In this document: positions 7,405 through 14,679 of the stretch, piece after piece
How positions within the stretch are numbered: position 1 is the stretch's first letter
Layout: each line of letters opens with the position of its first letter
Source of the DNA: a virus
Length of the DNA: 50,165 nucleotides
Strand: one strand, 5' to 3'
Virus record (IMG/VR): IMGVR_UViG_3300030329_001900
Coordinates: 1 to 50,165 of that record
Position numbers and translations under genes: made by a program
Notes under the pieces: generated by a model
What the model saw: the letters and a program-made list of their open reading frames with translations, nothing else
What the model was told of the DNA's origin: nothing
The model's database searches: none

Positions 7405-7860
7405 TTAAATTACTATATACTTAGTTTTACCATCTTCCTTGTAAGCTTTTAAACATCTATTCCTATTTTTATCAGGTGAAACATAACTAACATGAACCCA
7501 GTTAGGATTTTTATCATCACCAAACTCCCATATCATTTGATCAAAGTCTACATTGTTTTTAATCCAAGCATACATCTCTGCGTTAGTCTTATGGCAACCA
7601 GTATCATCGATGTCCATTGCTTGACCTTTACAGTGTTGAGACTTGTTAGATCCTCCAATCGCTTTGTTTAGTTCTGGTCCTCTATAAAAACTATTAATTC
7701 TAATAGGACCTCCAACCCACTTTCTTAGTGGCTCGAAGATCTTTTCAGCTAATAGCTTCATGTTGTCTAAATGTTCTTTATCAGGTGTATTATCAATACC
7801 AAGACGAGTCGCTGTTATGCTATACACACCTTCTCTGTCGGAAATATGTTTACTAATCAT
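7405..7860 (-). CDS. M15-type peptidase endolysin
   Basis: The 151-residue protein has the peptidase M15 (D-Ala-D-Ala carboxypeptidase / L-Ala-D-Glu endopeptidase) metal site. SQHCKGQAMDID gives H76 and D83, and WVHVSY gives H123, with an acidic residue in MIWEFGDD before it. A preceding RINSFYRGPELNKAIGG segment is also typical. No signal peptide or membrane segment is present, so it would need a holin or another route to reach the peptidoglycan. It is one of the last genes of the late strand, a common place for a lysis enzyme. Length and motif order match phage M15 endolysins. Confidence 0.88.
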   Translation of the reverse strand: MISKHISDREGVYSITATRLGIDNTPDKEHLDNMKLLAEKIFEPLRKWVGGPIRINSFYRGPELNKAIGGSNKSQHCKGQAMDIDDTGCHKTNAEMYAWIKNNVDFDQMIWEFGDDKNPNWVHVSYVSPDKNRNRCLKAYKEDGKTKYIVI

Positions 7861-7861
7861 G

Positions 7862-8284
7862 TTACTCTGTAAAAGCCATAAACTCTATAGTCATAGCTTC
7901 TGCTGTACTAGAAAAAGCATATATATCATGCGATGTAGCCGCTACAGCGTCCCAAGGAATAAGCATCCAGTCGCCACCATAAAGTCTACCTATAGTTTCA
8001 ACAGTGGTATCTCCTAAATCTTCACCATAACCTATTACAAAATAATCTGTTTTACTTGACCCTGTGTTTCTAATATATACTTTAGAAGCACCTGATGCTG
8101 AAGCGTCCGCATTACTAAAAAGTAAAAAACGTGTTTCTGATGCTACTTTTTTATGATTTAAACCACTTGTTTCTTCTAAGCCGTGACATGATCCAGCTTT
8201 TTTCATTGTCATTGATTTATTAATACGAATAGGATAACTCATTATATCACTACTAATATTAACACTTGCATTTATTGTTGCCAT
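7862..8284 (-). CDS. Small beta-type structural protein, paralog 1
   Basis: This 140-residue Ser/Thr/Ala-rich protein starts MATINASVNISS. It contains the segment TIGRLYGGDWMLIPWD, followed by a C-terminal strand with aromatic residues (IEFMAF). The next two genes upstream encode proteins of the same layout, so the three are paralogs. There is no signal peptide. The composition (beta-prone, few charges) resembles phage decoration or fibre-associated proteins, but I recognise no defined family. It ends one base before the endolysin start, so it belongs to the same late transcript. A minor virion component is the most likely role. Confidence 0.65.
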   Translation of the reverse strand: MATINASVNISSDIMSYPIRINKSMTMKKAGSCHGLEETSGLNHKKVASETRFLLFSNADASASGASKVYIRNTGSSKTDYFVIGYGEDLGDTTVETIGRLYGGDWMLIPWDAVAATSHDIYAFSSTAEAMTIEFMAFTE

Positions 8285-8312
8285 TTTATATTTATTTATT
8301 TATTGTTAATTA

Positions 8313-8756
8313 TTATGGATTAAGAGAATCTGCTTGAGTACTATCAGGTAATACATAAGAAGATTTAAAAAACGCGTACTCGTAAGGACAAGTACCACCT
8401 TCAGCTTCTATAGACCATTCTGCATCACCATCGCTTTGACTCCAAGGACTAAACATCCAGTCGCCAGCATATAATCTACCTATTACTGTATCATGTAAAA
8501 CTACTTCTATATAAAAAGTATCATCTGTAGCGTTATTACATAAATATATCCAATTTGCTGTACCTGCAGTTCCTAAAGCTTCATGAAGAGCTTTATGTGA
8601 GTTAGCTACTGTTAACTCGCTTTTACCCATATCTACAATTTCAAGACCTTCTGTTAATCCAGTCTTCATTAACGTTGAGCTAGCGTTAATATTAAGTACG
8701 TTTCCAGGTTGCAAATCACTACTGGAAATACTTAAGCTTGCCGTTGTTGTTGCCAT
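8313..8756 (-). CDS. Small beta-type structural protein, paralog 2
   Basis: The 147-residue protein begins MATTTASLSISSSDL, very like its downstream neighbour. It carries the shared core VIGRLYAGDWMFSPW plus a C-terminal YEYAFFKS strand. The N-terminal half contains a GLEIVDMGKSEL segment matching the GLEE..GLNHKK segment of paralog 1, which further supports duplication. A short Pro/Ser/Asn-rich tail, ending DSTQADSLNP, is unique to this copy. The function is not recognised. The uncharged beta-prone composition and late-operon location suggest a virion surface or tail-tip component. Confidence 0.65.
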   Translation of the reverse strand: MATTTASLSISSSDLQPGNVLNINASSTLMKTGLTEGLEIVDMGKSELTVANSHKALHEALGTAGTANWIYLCNNATDDTFYIEVVLHDTVIGRLYAGDWMFSPWSQSDGDAEWSIEAEGGTCPYEYAFFKSSYVLPDSTQADSLNP

Positions 8757-8795
8757 AATTTTTATTTTTGTTGTTTTTAATTAATTGTTTTTATT

Positions 8796-9197
8796 TTATC
8801 CTTTTGCCCAGTAAGCATACTCTAGTAAAACTACGTCAGAAGAACTAGAATGCTGCACGTGTAATTGAACGCCTACATCTGCCTCTGCATGATGAACTGG
8901 CATAAAAAGAAATTCACCAGCACTTAAACGAGCAATTGCTTCGTCAGTAGTAAATTCAACATCTACTTGTCGTGTTGTACCTGTTGAGCCATCTGTAGTT
9001 CCAGTGTGCCTAACAAAAAGATACCTAATAGCAGTACTTGCTGGTATTATTACAGATTGACTACCAGTAGCAGTTGCCACAATAGTAGATAAACTTTGAG
9101 CTGGAGCTGTTACTGTTAAATCATCTGTTATTGAAAAATTTATTGTATCACTAAAAGTTGAAGTGTCATTTAGTGTTAATGTTGGTTTTAATCCCAT
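8796..9197 (-). CDS. Small beta-type structural protein, paralog 3
   Basis: This 133-residue protein is the most divergent of the trio. It is Thr/Ser-rich with the core IARLSAGEFLFMPVHH and the C-terminal strand LLEYAYWAKG, aligning with the IGRLY.GDW...PW and EYAFF segments of its two neighbours. It lacks the GLE(E/I) segment. The start lies in an A/T-rich leader (AAAATTATGG). It is separated by 4 bases from the large exported repeat protein upstream on the same strand. The most likely role is a small virion or surface protein related to the other two; no enzymatic motif is visible. Confidence 0.65.
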   Translation of the reverse strand: MGLKPTLTLNDTSTFSDTINFSITDDLTVTAPAQSLSTIVATATGSQSVIIPASTAIRYLFVRHTGTTDGSTGTTRQVDVEFTTDEAIARLSAGEFLFMPVHHAEADVGVQLHVQHSSSSDVVLLEYAYWAKG

Positions 9198-9201
9198 AAT
9201 T

Positions 9202-11961
9202 TTATTCTTTTATTAGTTTTCTTTTTACTGTTCCATCACTATAAATGTAAAGCAGTACTTGATTTTTATTTTCTTTTACTGGTCTACCTAATAAATCTGT
9301 AATCATTATTAGTTTGTTTTCTTGCGGTTGAACTCTACTTAACAATGGTCCAGACCAAGTACCATCACAGTAATCATATGTCGCTTGACATACAGTATCC
9401 CACTCGTTTTCACAACAATAATCATCTACTGATAACACCCAAGCATAGCAAGGATCGTTTAACCAATAGGGAATGCCTGGACCAGTAACACAATTAGCAC
9501 TATATAAACAAGATATAGAATCGTTAGTGTTAGCAATTGAGTCGTAGTTATACGCGCTTGGATCCATGCAACCCACAACCACTTCGATACACGAACCGTT
9601 ATCCGTGTTAGCAAGTGAATTATAGTTAAGAGCCAAACTATCCATGCACCCATAAATATAAGGAATACAACTAAAATCCTCCGTGTTTGCTTGCGGGTTA
9701 TAATTAAGCATAGAAGGATCCGTGCAACCATGTATGAAAGGTATACAAGAACCGTTGTCAGCATTTGCTAGTGGATTATAGTTGAACATTATTGAATCTG
9801 TACATCCATAAACAAAAGGAATACAAGATCCGTTATCTGTATTAGCACTTGGATTATAATTAAACATAGTAGCATCTGTACAGCCATAAATAATAGCCAC
9901 ACAAGAACTATCGTCTACGTTAGCATTAGGATTAAAGTTAAAAGCGTTTGGATCTGTACAACCATAAACTATACCTATACAACTACCATCATCTGTATTA
10001 GCATTTGGATTATAATTTAACGCTATAGGTGACGTGCAACCATATACAATAGGTATACAATTACCAGGCGTATTTGCCTGCGCATTATAATTAAAAGATC
10101 CTGGTATCATACAGCCAATAACAACTGGCACACAACCACCATTATCTACATTAGCGCTTGGATCATAATTAAAAGCAGTTGGATCTGTACATCCAAACTC
10201 AGCTAAAATACTACAGCTTCCATCATCTATATCTGCTACAAAACCTTGATTATAATATTCTAAGTAACCAGCATTAGTACAACCAGGATTATAATAACAA
10301 GCACTATTAGTATTTGCTAAAGCATTATAGTTGTATGCTAGTGCATCCATACATCCTGTTACTACTGGCACACACTCATTACCACAATATGGTTGCGCTT
10401 CGTATACATCTAAAGCACTTTTATAATTTCTTAATTTATTTTCATTTGGACCAGGCCAAGGATTATTACCTTGGTGTATTATAACTCCGTAACTATTTTC
10501 TAGTTTAAATGAGTTTTGTATTGTTTGTATATCTAACTGCTGTGGATTTTGTTGAGGTGTAGGTATTTCAAAGTAATAGAAATAAACCTCATCACTAGAA
10601 TTAAGAACTAATTTAAACGTATCAGAATAAACACCATTGTTAGTTATTTTAAACTGCCATAAAGAATCACCGTGCTCAACGCCTAACCAACAAGCTCCCC
10701 AAGAATCACCACCATCGTCATACAATATCAAATCATAAACACAAGGCGATGTTAGTAACATACGATCAGCATTAGGATCGTAATTAAATTGTGTTGGATC
10801 AGTACAGCCATAAGTAGCTAATGTCACACAGCTACTATCATCTACTGTTGCAAGTGAATCATATTCTAAATAATCTTCATTTGTACAACCATATATTATA
10901 GTATCATTGTTACAAGTATCAGATACATAAGGCAAAGAAGATATTGTATTACCAAAGTTTGGTGGATTTAATAAAAATAAAGTATCTTCACAATCTATAT
11001 TAGTTACTAAACAACTACCAACTACAGATCCACCACCAATACCATCACCATAAGTGTCATTAAGTGTAAACACTATTGTATCACCAACAGGTATACATAC
11101 TTGTGTTCTAACTATTTGTCCCGTTTGTGTGTAGTCATAAGTGTTTGAAGGCACGGAATATATTACATTGCCATTTGCTAAAACTTCCCAAGATGTTTCA
11201 TTTGGCCAGTTATCTAGCTTTATAGATACTTCTATTAAAGATTGTGTAGCAGAATCACACGCTACGTTTTGCACGCATGAACCATCATCTACATTTGCCC
11301 ACGGGTTATAATTAGTAGCGTTAGGATCAATACAACCATAATAGTATATACAAGTATTATTATCATGCGTTGCTGTAGAATCATAGTTAGATGAAACACT
11401 ATCAGTACATCCATATATAACTGTATATGGATCACTAATCATTATATCATCTATGGCTATATCACTAGTATAACTTGATCCTGTAACAGCTTTAAATTTT
11501 ATTTTAAACGGTGTTGTTGATATTATTGGGTAATAAGCTAATTGCCATTGGTTTCCTTGGTTTCCAGATATAGTGTCTAACGCTGTATAACCAGCGCTAT
11601 CTAACACGCCTATTTCTAAATCACCTATAGCAGCGCCATACATATGATACCAGAAAGATAATACTTTACCAGGCGTTTGTGATACATCAAATCTAGGTGT
11701 ATATATTGTAAATACTTTATTAGGAAAGTTTGGAGTTGATGATTCTATATAAAAATAAATACCACTACCAGTCGTGTGATCACCACTAGGCCCAGTATTA
11801 AAAGAGCTTGTTGGCCCTTGATTTAATACCCAATCACCAAAATCATTTGTATCTTGCTCTAAAGGTATATTATTTTCAAAGTCATGTATCCACGGAAAAG
11901 TATTTATAACTTGACTAAAGCTAAATATAGGTAATAATAATATTAAAATTAAATTTTTCAT
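9202..11961 (-). CDS. Exported MAM-like / GCTDP-repeat protein with T9SS-type sorting domain
   Basis: The 919-residue protein has a signal peptide (MKNLILILLLPIFSFSQ). Residues about 20-175 form a MAM-like jelly-roll domain (GSGIYFYIE ... LSFWYHMYG ... IAIDDIMI). Then come 15 copies of a roughly 26-residue Cys repeat, GCTDP.A.NYNP.AN.DDGSC, interrupted by two beta domains: one with the TYGDGIGGG motif (about 225-330), one with YDDGGDSWG (about 415-530). The last 40 residues (KLIMITDLLGRPVKENKNQ, then LLYIYSDGTVKRKLIKE) closely resemble type A T9SS C-terminal sorting domains of Bacteroidota. The protein should reach the periplasm by Sec and then the cell surface by the host T9SS. An alternative is a virion surface protein with host-derived modules. 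Its ATG overlaps the stop of the preceding 32-residue gene. Confidence 0.82.
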   Translation of the reverse strand: MKNLILILLLPIFSFSQVINTFPWIHDFENNIPLEQDTNDFGDWVLNQGPTSSFNTGPSGDHTTGSGIYFYIESSTPNFPNKVFTIYTPRFDVSQTPGKVLSFWYHMYGAAIGDLEIGVLDSAGYTALDTISGNQGNQWQLAYYPIISTTPFKIKFKAVTGSSYTSDIAIDDIMISDPYTVIYGCTDSVSSNYDSTATHDNNTCIYYYGCIDPNATNYNPWANVDDGSCVQNVACDSATQSLIEVSIKLDNWPNETSWEVLANGNVIYSVPSNTYDYTQTGQIVRTQVCIPVGDTIVFTLNDTYGDGIGGGSVVGSCLVTNIDCEDTLFLLNPPNFGNTISSLPYVSDTCNNDTIIYGCTNEDYLEYDSLATVDDSSCVTLATYGCTDPTQFNYDPNADRMLLTSPCVYDLILYDDGGDSWGACWLGVEHGDSLWQFKITNNGVYSDTFKLVLNSSDEVYFYYFEIPTPQQNPQQLDIQTIQNSFKLENSYGVIIHQGNNPWPGPNENKLRNYKSALDVYEAQPYCGNECVPVVTGCMDALAYNYNALANTNSACYYNPGCTNAGYLEYYNQGFVADIDDGSCSILAEFGCTDPTAFNYDPSANVDNGGCVPVVIGCMIPGSFNYNAQANTPGNCIPIVYGCTSPIALNYNPNANTDDGSCIGIVYGCTDPNAFNFNPNANVDDSSCVAIIYGCTDATMFNYNPSANTDNGSCIPFVYGCTDSIMFNYNPLANADNGSCIPFIHGCTDPSMLNYNPQANTEDFSCIPYIYGCMDSLALNYNSLANTDNGSCIEVVVGCMDPSAYNYDSIANTNDSISCLYSANCVTGPGIPYWLNDPCYAWVLSVDDYCCENEWDTVCQATYDYCDGTWSGPLLSRVQPQENKLIMITDLLGRPVKENKNQVLLYIYSDGTVKRKLIKE
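9508..10197 (-). repeat. Nine tandem coding repeats of about 78 bp (GCTDP repeats)
   Basis: Inside the exported 919-residue protein, nine consecutive copies of a roughly 26-residue unit (GCTDP.. NYNP.AN.DDGSC plus a four-residue link such as IPFV) lie head to tail. Six further copies lie earlier in the protein. The copies differ strongly at synonymous positions, so they are not a recent slippage expansion. The paired cysteines in each unit could form disulfides after export. Confidence 0.85.
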
Positions 11962-12059
11962 TATTTACACTTACAACATTTACCATCTATACAACACCAA
12001 CCAAAGCACACAACACCATTAGTTAATTCGCATAAAAACTTACATATTTTTTCTTTCAT
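11961..12059 (-). CDS. Cysteine-rich 32-residue micropeptide
   Basis: On the minus strand an ATG at 12059-12057 opens 32 codons ending TAA at 11963-11961. Eight of 32 residues are cysteine (C6, C10, C18, C22, C23, C28, C29, C31), with a core CFGWCCIDGKCCKCK. Its start overlaps the stop of the upstream T9SS-like gene (ATGA), and its stop overlaps the start of the downstream 919-residue gene (TAATG). This double coupling is strong evidence that the frame is translated. There is no signal peptide. The C-terminal Cys/Lys pattern could bind metal (zinc or copper) or form disulfides. No family is recognised; roles as a metal-binding, redox or folding helper for the Cys-rich neighbour are speculative. 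Confidence 0.7.
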   Translation of the reverse strand: MKEKICKFLCELTNGVVCFGWCCIDGKCCKCK

Positions 12060-12565
12060 AATTTTATATATTTTTTATTGTTTCTAATATAAATTTTATT
12101 AGGTAGTATTTTAAATATTTCTCTACCGTATAAATCGTACATCTTATTTTCTTGTGTTTTGTCTTTTATATCTTTTATAAACGTAGGTATTACAGGAGTA
12201 TTTATTATTTTAGATGATAAAGTCCAAAAACCATTACTCCAAAACAAAGTGTCATAAAAGTTGCAAGAATAACAAAAATTAGTATCACACCAAATAATTT
12301 TTAAATCAATGTTATAAATTAATACTGTATCTGCATAAAAGTCTGCTATTGAGTCTTCTCCTATAATACAATTATTAACGTTCCAAACGTATTGTTGTAT
12401 ATAAAATATTTGAGGAAAATTACTTTTTTTAAAATTTGTTTCAAACTCAACATAATGAGTGTCTGTAAAAATTGTAGTATATATATCAATAGAGTCACAA
12501 AGACTAATTTGTGCTGGCGATTTAAAAGAAAATAAAATTAATATTATTAATAATAATTTTTTCAT
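12056..12565 (-). CDS. Exported protein with short T9SS-like C-terminus
   Basis: The 169-residue protein begins with a signal peptide (MKKLLLIILILFSFKSPAQ, A-Q junction). Its mature part is beta-prone with cysteines (ISLCDSI, VNNCIIG, IIWCDTNFCYSCNFYD). The last 30 residues (NKMYDLYGREIF ... LPNKIYIRNNKKYIKL) follow the pattern of Bacteroidota T9SS type A sorting domains (D..GR......G.Y.......K.......), though shorter and less canonical than in the 919-residue neighbour. It overlaps the cysteine-rich micropeptide by 4 bases (ATGA) and the upstream basic gene by one base, so these genes form one translational unit. The molecular function is unknown. Confidence 0.65.
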   Translation of the reverse strand: MKKLLLIILILFSFKSPAQISLCDSIDIYTTIFTDTHYVEFETNFKKSNFPQIFYIQQYVWNVNNCIIGEDSIADFYADTVLIYNIDLKIIWCDTNFCYSCNFYDTLFWSNGFWTLSSKIINTPVIPTFIKDIKDKTQENKMYDLYGREIFKILPNKIYIRNNKKYIKL

Positions 12566-12849
12566 TATTTTTCACCACATTTTTTACTTGGATTACCTAC
12601 TTGTCTCCAGTCTTGTTTAACCCATGTTTTCAAACTACCACCACTACTAGTACCAGTTACATTGCTTTTAGAAGAACGTTTGTACTTGCCAGCTTTACCA
12701 GCTTTACGTTTGGCACGTATAACGGCTTGTCTTTCAGCTTTACTCATGCTAGCGATTTTAGCCTTAGGTAGACATACTTTAGTAGTACCTCCACCCTTGG
12801 CTTTTGTTCGCTTAACCTTCTTTATAGGATTGTTCTTCTGAACGTACAT
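12565..12849 (-). CDS. Small basic protein with C-terminal SLKTW motif
   Basis: This 94-residue, strongly basic protein has a Lys/Gly-rich N-terminus, then a central helix SMSKAERQAVIRAKRKAGK, a Ser/Gly linker, and a C-terminal SLKTWVKQDWRQVGN ... KKCGEK. A similar short W-containing segment ending in K.CG occurs in small viral proteins (DUF5872-like, from memory; low certainty). It shares one base with both neighbours (TAATG-type overlaps). The charge fits nucleic-acid binding. It is the first of a run of six very basic small proteins (12565-15069) interrupted only by a PAP2 phosphatase. Confidence 0.65.
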   Translation of the reverse strand: MYVQKNNPIKKVKRTKAKGGGTTKVCLPKAKIASMSKAERQAVIRAKRKAGKAGKYKRSSKSNVTGTSSGGSLKTWVKQDWRQVGNPSKKCGEK

Positions 12850-13178
12850 TACTTCTTTTTCATCATTTTAGCAGCTGCCATTTTTTTCATCATCATAGCA
12901 GACTTCTTTTTCATAGTAGCCATAGACTTTTTAGTTTTCATAGTCATAGCAGAAGCTTTTTTCATCATCATAGCTCCTTTTTTCTTCATAGCCATAGCAG
13001 ACTTTTCATCTTTTTTAAGCTTAGCCATAGATTTTTTCATTTTAGCCATAGACTCTTTATACTGTAAGTTTGGATTTTTAGCAGCTAAAGCTTTTAAACC
13101 TTCGTCTTTTTTAGCTGGTGATTTTTTTACCATTTTAGCCGGAGCTTTTTTTATTTTCATTGCAGGATCTTTTTTCAT
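12849..13178 (-). CDS. Lys/Met/Ala-rich histone-tail-like protein
   Basis: The 109-residue protein is low complexity and extremely basic. The N-terminus has KKAPAK, KKSPAK patterns, like histone H1 tails. From about residue 40 onward it repeats MKK, SAMMMKK and MATMKKK units, ending MAAAKMMKKK. Methionine is unusually frequent. The gene overlaps its downstream neighbour by one base (TAATG), and the upstream PAP2 gene ends two bases before it, so despite its odd composition it is embedded in the operon. DNA condensation, or a cationic membrane-active role, can be imagined; neither is demonstrated. Confidence 0.6.
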   Translation of the reverse strand: MKKDPAMKIKKAPAKMVKKSPAKKDEGLKALAAKNPNLQYKESMAKMKKSMAKLKKDEKSAMAMKKKGAMMMKKASAMTMKTKKSMATMKKKSAMMMKKMAAAKMMKKK

Positions 13179-13179
13179 T

Positions 13180-13734
13180 TTAAATTTTGTTTTTTATATG
13201 TTTAAACATTGAGTTACCTAATTTTTCGCCCATTTTACTATCTGACTTATAGTGAGCGTGGGCAACTCGTCTACTATAAGATATGTTTTCACCTGTTTTA
13301 GTAAAAGCTGATTTAGCTTTAGGGTATTTACTACCTAGCACTTTAGCTATTAATATACCTTGAACAGAGTGGCCTGAAGGATATGAAGGTGTTTTCATTG
13401 AAGACATTTCATAATCTTTCATTTTTATATTCATTTTTTTAGCTAATACTTTTGGTCTTGGCCTATTAAAATATTTTTTTAATTCTAATATTATTGGTGC
13501 TGACTCTTTAATAAGCTTAGCTGGTATTTTTTTATCGTAGTCTTCTACGTTGTTATCTTTAGCTGTTTTAGCAAACGCGGACTCTATATTATCAAACTTC
13601 TTTACAAACTCTTTTTTTAAAGGTATTTTAGCAAGTGCTTTAATTTCTTGTGAAGTATCAAATGTATTATCACCTGGTGGCTTCATCTTTTTAAAACTTG
13701 ATATGTCAAAATCTTTAAACATTTTTTCTTGCAT
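13180..13734 (-). CDS. PAP2-superfamily phosphatase, soluble form
   Basis: The 184-residue protein contains all three PAP2 / haloperoxidase-fold phosphatase motifs: K86......R93-P94 (KKYFNRPRP), P119-S120-G121-H122 (SYPSGHS) and S154-R155.....H161...D165 (SRRVAHAHYKSD). Spacing within motifs matches the superfamily (KX6RP, PSGH, SRX5HX3D), so the active site appears intact. There are no membrane helices, unlike lipid-phosphate phosphatases, so a soluble non-specific acid phosphatase-like enzyme is inferred. The N-terminal 80 residues are lysine-rich. Two starts are possible, 13734 or 13722; both overlap the upstream gene. It sits among tiny basic DNA-binding-like proteins in the late operon, an unusual context. 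The substrate is unknown. Confidence 0.82.
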   Translation of the reverse strand: MQEKMFKDFDISSFKKMKPPGDNTFDTSQEIKALAKIPLKKEFVKKFDNIESAFAKTAKDNNVEDYDKKIPAKLIKESAPIILELKKYFNRPRPKVLAKKMNIKMKDYEMSSMKTPSYPSGHSVQGILIAKVLGSKYPKAKSAFTKTGENISYSRRVAHAHYKSDSKMGEKLGNSMFKHIKNKI

Positions 13735-14170
13735 TTCTTATTGCTTCTTTACCTTTTTTGAATATTGCAGCTACTTGTGTTTTTTTCATAACCTTAGCTC
13801 TTTGCTCACCTACAGTTAGTATTTGTATCTTACGTGCATAAGGCTTTTTTATTCGTTTAACTTTAGCTACGGTCTTCCTAGCATCACTAGGAGTAGCAAA
13901 CTTAATGCTTACAGTATCTTTTGGGTTTTCATCAGTATATAAACGTCTATCGCTACCTTTTGGTTTTTTACCAGTACCAACTACTGGATCTTTACGTTTT
14001 ACTATAGGTGACTTAGGCCTATTTGTTTGCATGTTAATAAACCAGTTTGCTAATTGTTTATCTCTAGGTGTAGCATCTTTTCTAGCTTTTAACTTTCTAG
14101 CTTTACTAACGGTAACATCACCACCGTAAAGCTTTTTTATTCTAGCCTTCATTACACCTCTATATGCCAT
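13715..14170 (-). CDS. Basic hypothetical protein, 151 aa
   Basis: A lysine/arginine-rich protein starting MAYRGVMKARIKKLYGG. The N-terminal half has an Arg/Lys helix (SKARKLKARKDATPRDKQ) and a short LANWFINMQTNRPKSP segment. The C-terminal half has a beta-alpha segment (DTVSIKFATPSDARKTVAKV) and a basic helix (IFKKGKEAIRNARKNV). I recognise no family with confidence. The overlap with the PAP2 gene start (8 or 20 bases) and the one-base junction with the gene upstream show that it belongs to the basic-protein cluster. Nucleic-acid binding is the most natural guess from composition. Confidence 0.65.
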   Translation of the reverse strand: MAYRGVMKARIKKLYGGDVTVSKARKLKARKDATPRDKQLANWFINMQTNRPKSPIVKRKDPVVGTGKKPKGSDRRLYTDENPKDTVSIKFATPSDARKTVAKVKRIKKPYARKIQILTVGEQRAKVMKKTQVAAIFKKGKEAIRNARKNV

Positions 14171-14448
14171 TACTTATCTTTTTTCTTACCTAAACGTTTT
14201 CTAACTATATCCATTGTTTTACGCATTTTAGCCGCGTAACTAGGGTTTTTACCTCTATTAAAAACTACTTGTTGATTTAAACTACTAATAATTCTAGACA
14301 AATTACCTTTACGTGATTTAATCATCCAACTAGCTAAACTTGATGCTGATAAACTTTTAAACTTACCTTTAGCATCTGGTGCGTCTGAGTGTTTAAAATC
14401 ACCCATACGTTTTTTAAAAGGATTATTACCTTGACTATACATTAGCAC
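14170..14448 (-). CDS. Basic hypothetical protein, 92 aa
   Basis: The protein opens MLMYSQGNNPFKKRMGDF and contains a helical core, SASSLASWMIKSRKGNL then RIISSLNQQVVFN, followed by a basic C-terminal helix, YAAKMRKTMDIVRKRLGKK. The pattern suggests a compact three-helix DNA-binding-like unit. No known family is recognised. Its stop overlaps the start of the gene below it by one base, and its 5' end overlaps the gene above by 7 bases. It is part of the run of small basic late proteins. Confidence 0.6.
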   Translation of the reverse strand: MLMYSQGNNPFKKRMGDFKHSDAPDAKGKFKSLSASSLASWMIKSRKGNLSRIISSLNQQVVFNRGKNPSYAAKMRKTMDIVRKRLGKKKDK

Positions 14449-14666
14449 TTACCTTGTCTCTGCGTTTTAGCAGCCCACATGTTAGCATACGCAGAAGGAT
14501 ATACTTTAAATTTACGTTTAGCAGCAGCTTTGCAACTAGCACTTAATTTTTTTAAAGCTGGTGATTTTTTTGATAACATAGCATCTAACTTTTTAGCTTG
14601 ACCAGCATGTAGATTACTAGCTTTTTTTAACTCTTTAGATATTTTTTTTAATTTTTGTTTGCTCAT
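14442..14666 (-). CDS. Basic hypothetical protein with VYPSAYAN motif, 74 aa
   Basis: A lysine-rich N-terminal helix (KLKKISKELKKASNLH) is followed by the C-terminal module CKAAAKRKFKVYPSAYANMW, ending QGKC. A K.KF.VYPSAYAN.W segment recurs, to my knowledge, in short basic proteins of large DNA viruses and marine phages, but without an assigned function. The cysteines bracketing the motif (C45 and the final residue C74) might form a metal site or a disulfide. The gene overlaps its downstream neighbour by 7 bases. Nucleic-acid binding is inferred from charge only. Confidence 0.6.
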   Translation of the reverse strand: MSKQKLKKISKELKKASNLHAGQAKKLDAMLSKKSPALKKLSASCKAAAKRKFKVYPSAYANMWAAKTQRQGKC

Positions 14667-14679
14667 AGTTTTTTATTTT

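Noticed and set aside
7394-7408. Palindrome TTAACAAATTGTTAA at the end of the endolysin gene
   Set aside because: It overlaps the stop codon and is wholly A/T-rich apart from two C/G positions; as a hairpin it is weak, and as an operator it has no second copy or nearby promoter to support it.
9459-9764. Minus-strand open frame overlapping the repeat protein in another frame
   Set aside because: It lies wholly inside the repeat-encoding gene and arises from the periodic sequence; no independent start context.
9508-10197. Possible CRISPR array because of regularly spaced repeats
   Set aside because: The periodicity is of coding units within one open frame; there are no near-identical DNA repeats with unique spacers and no cas genes.
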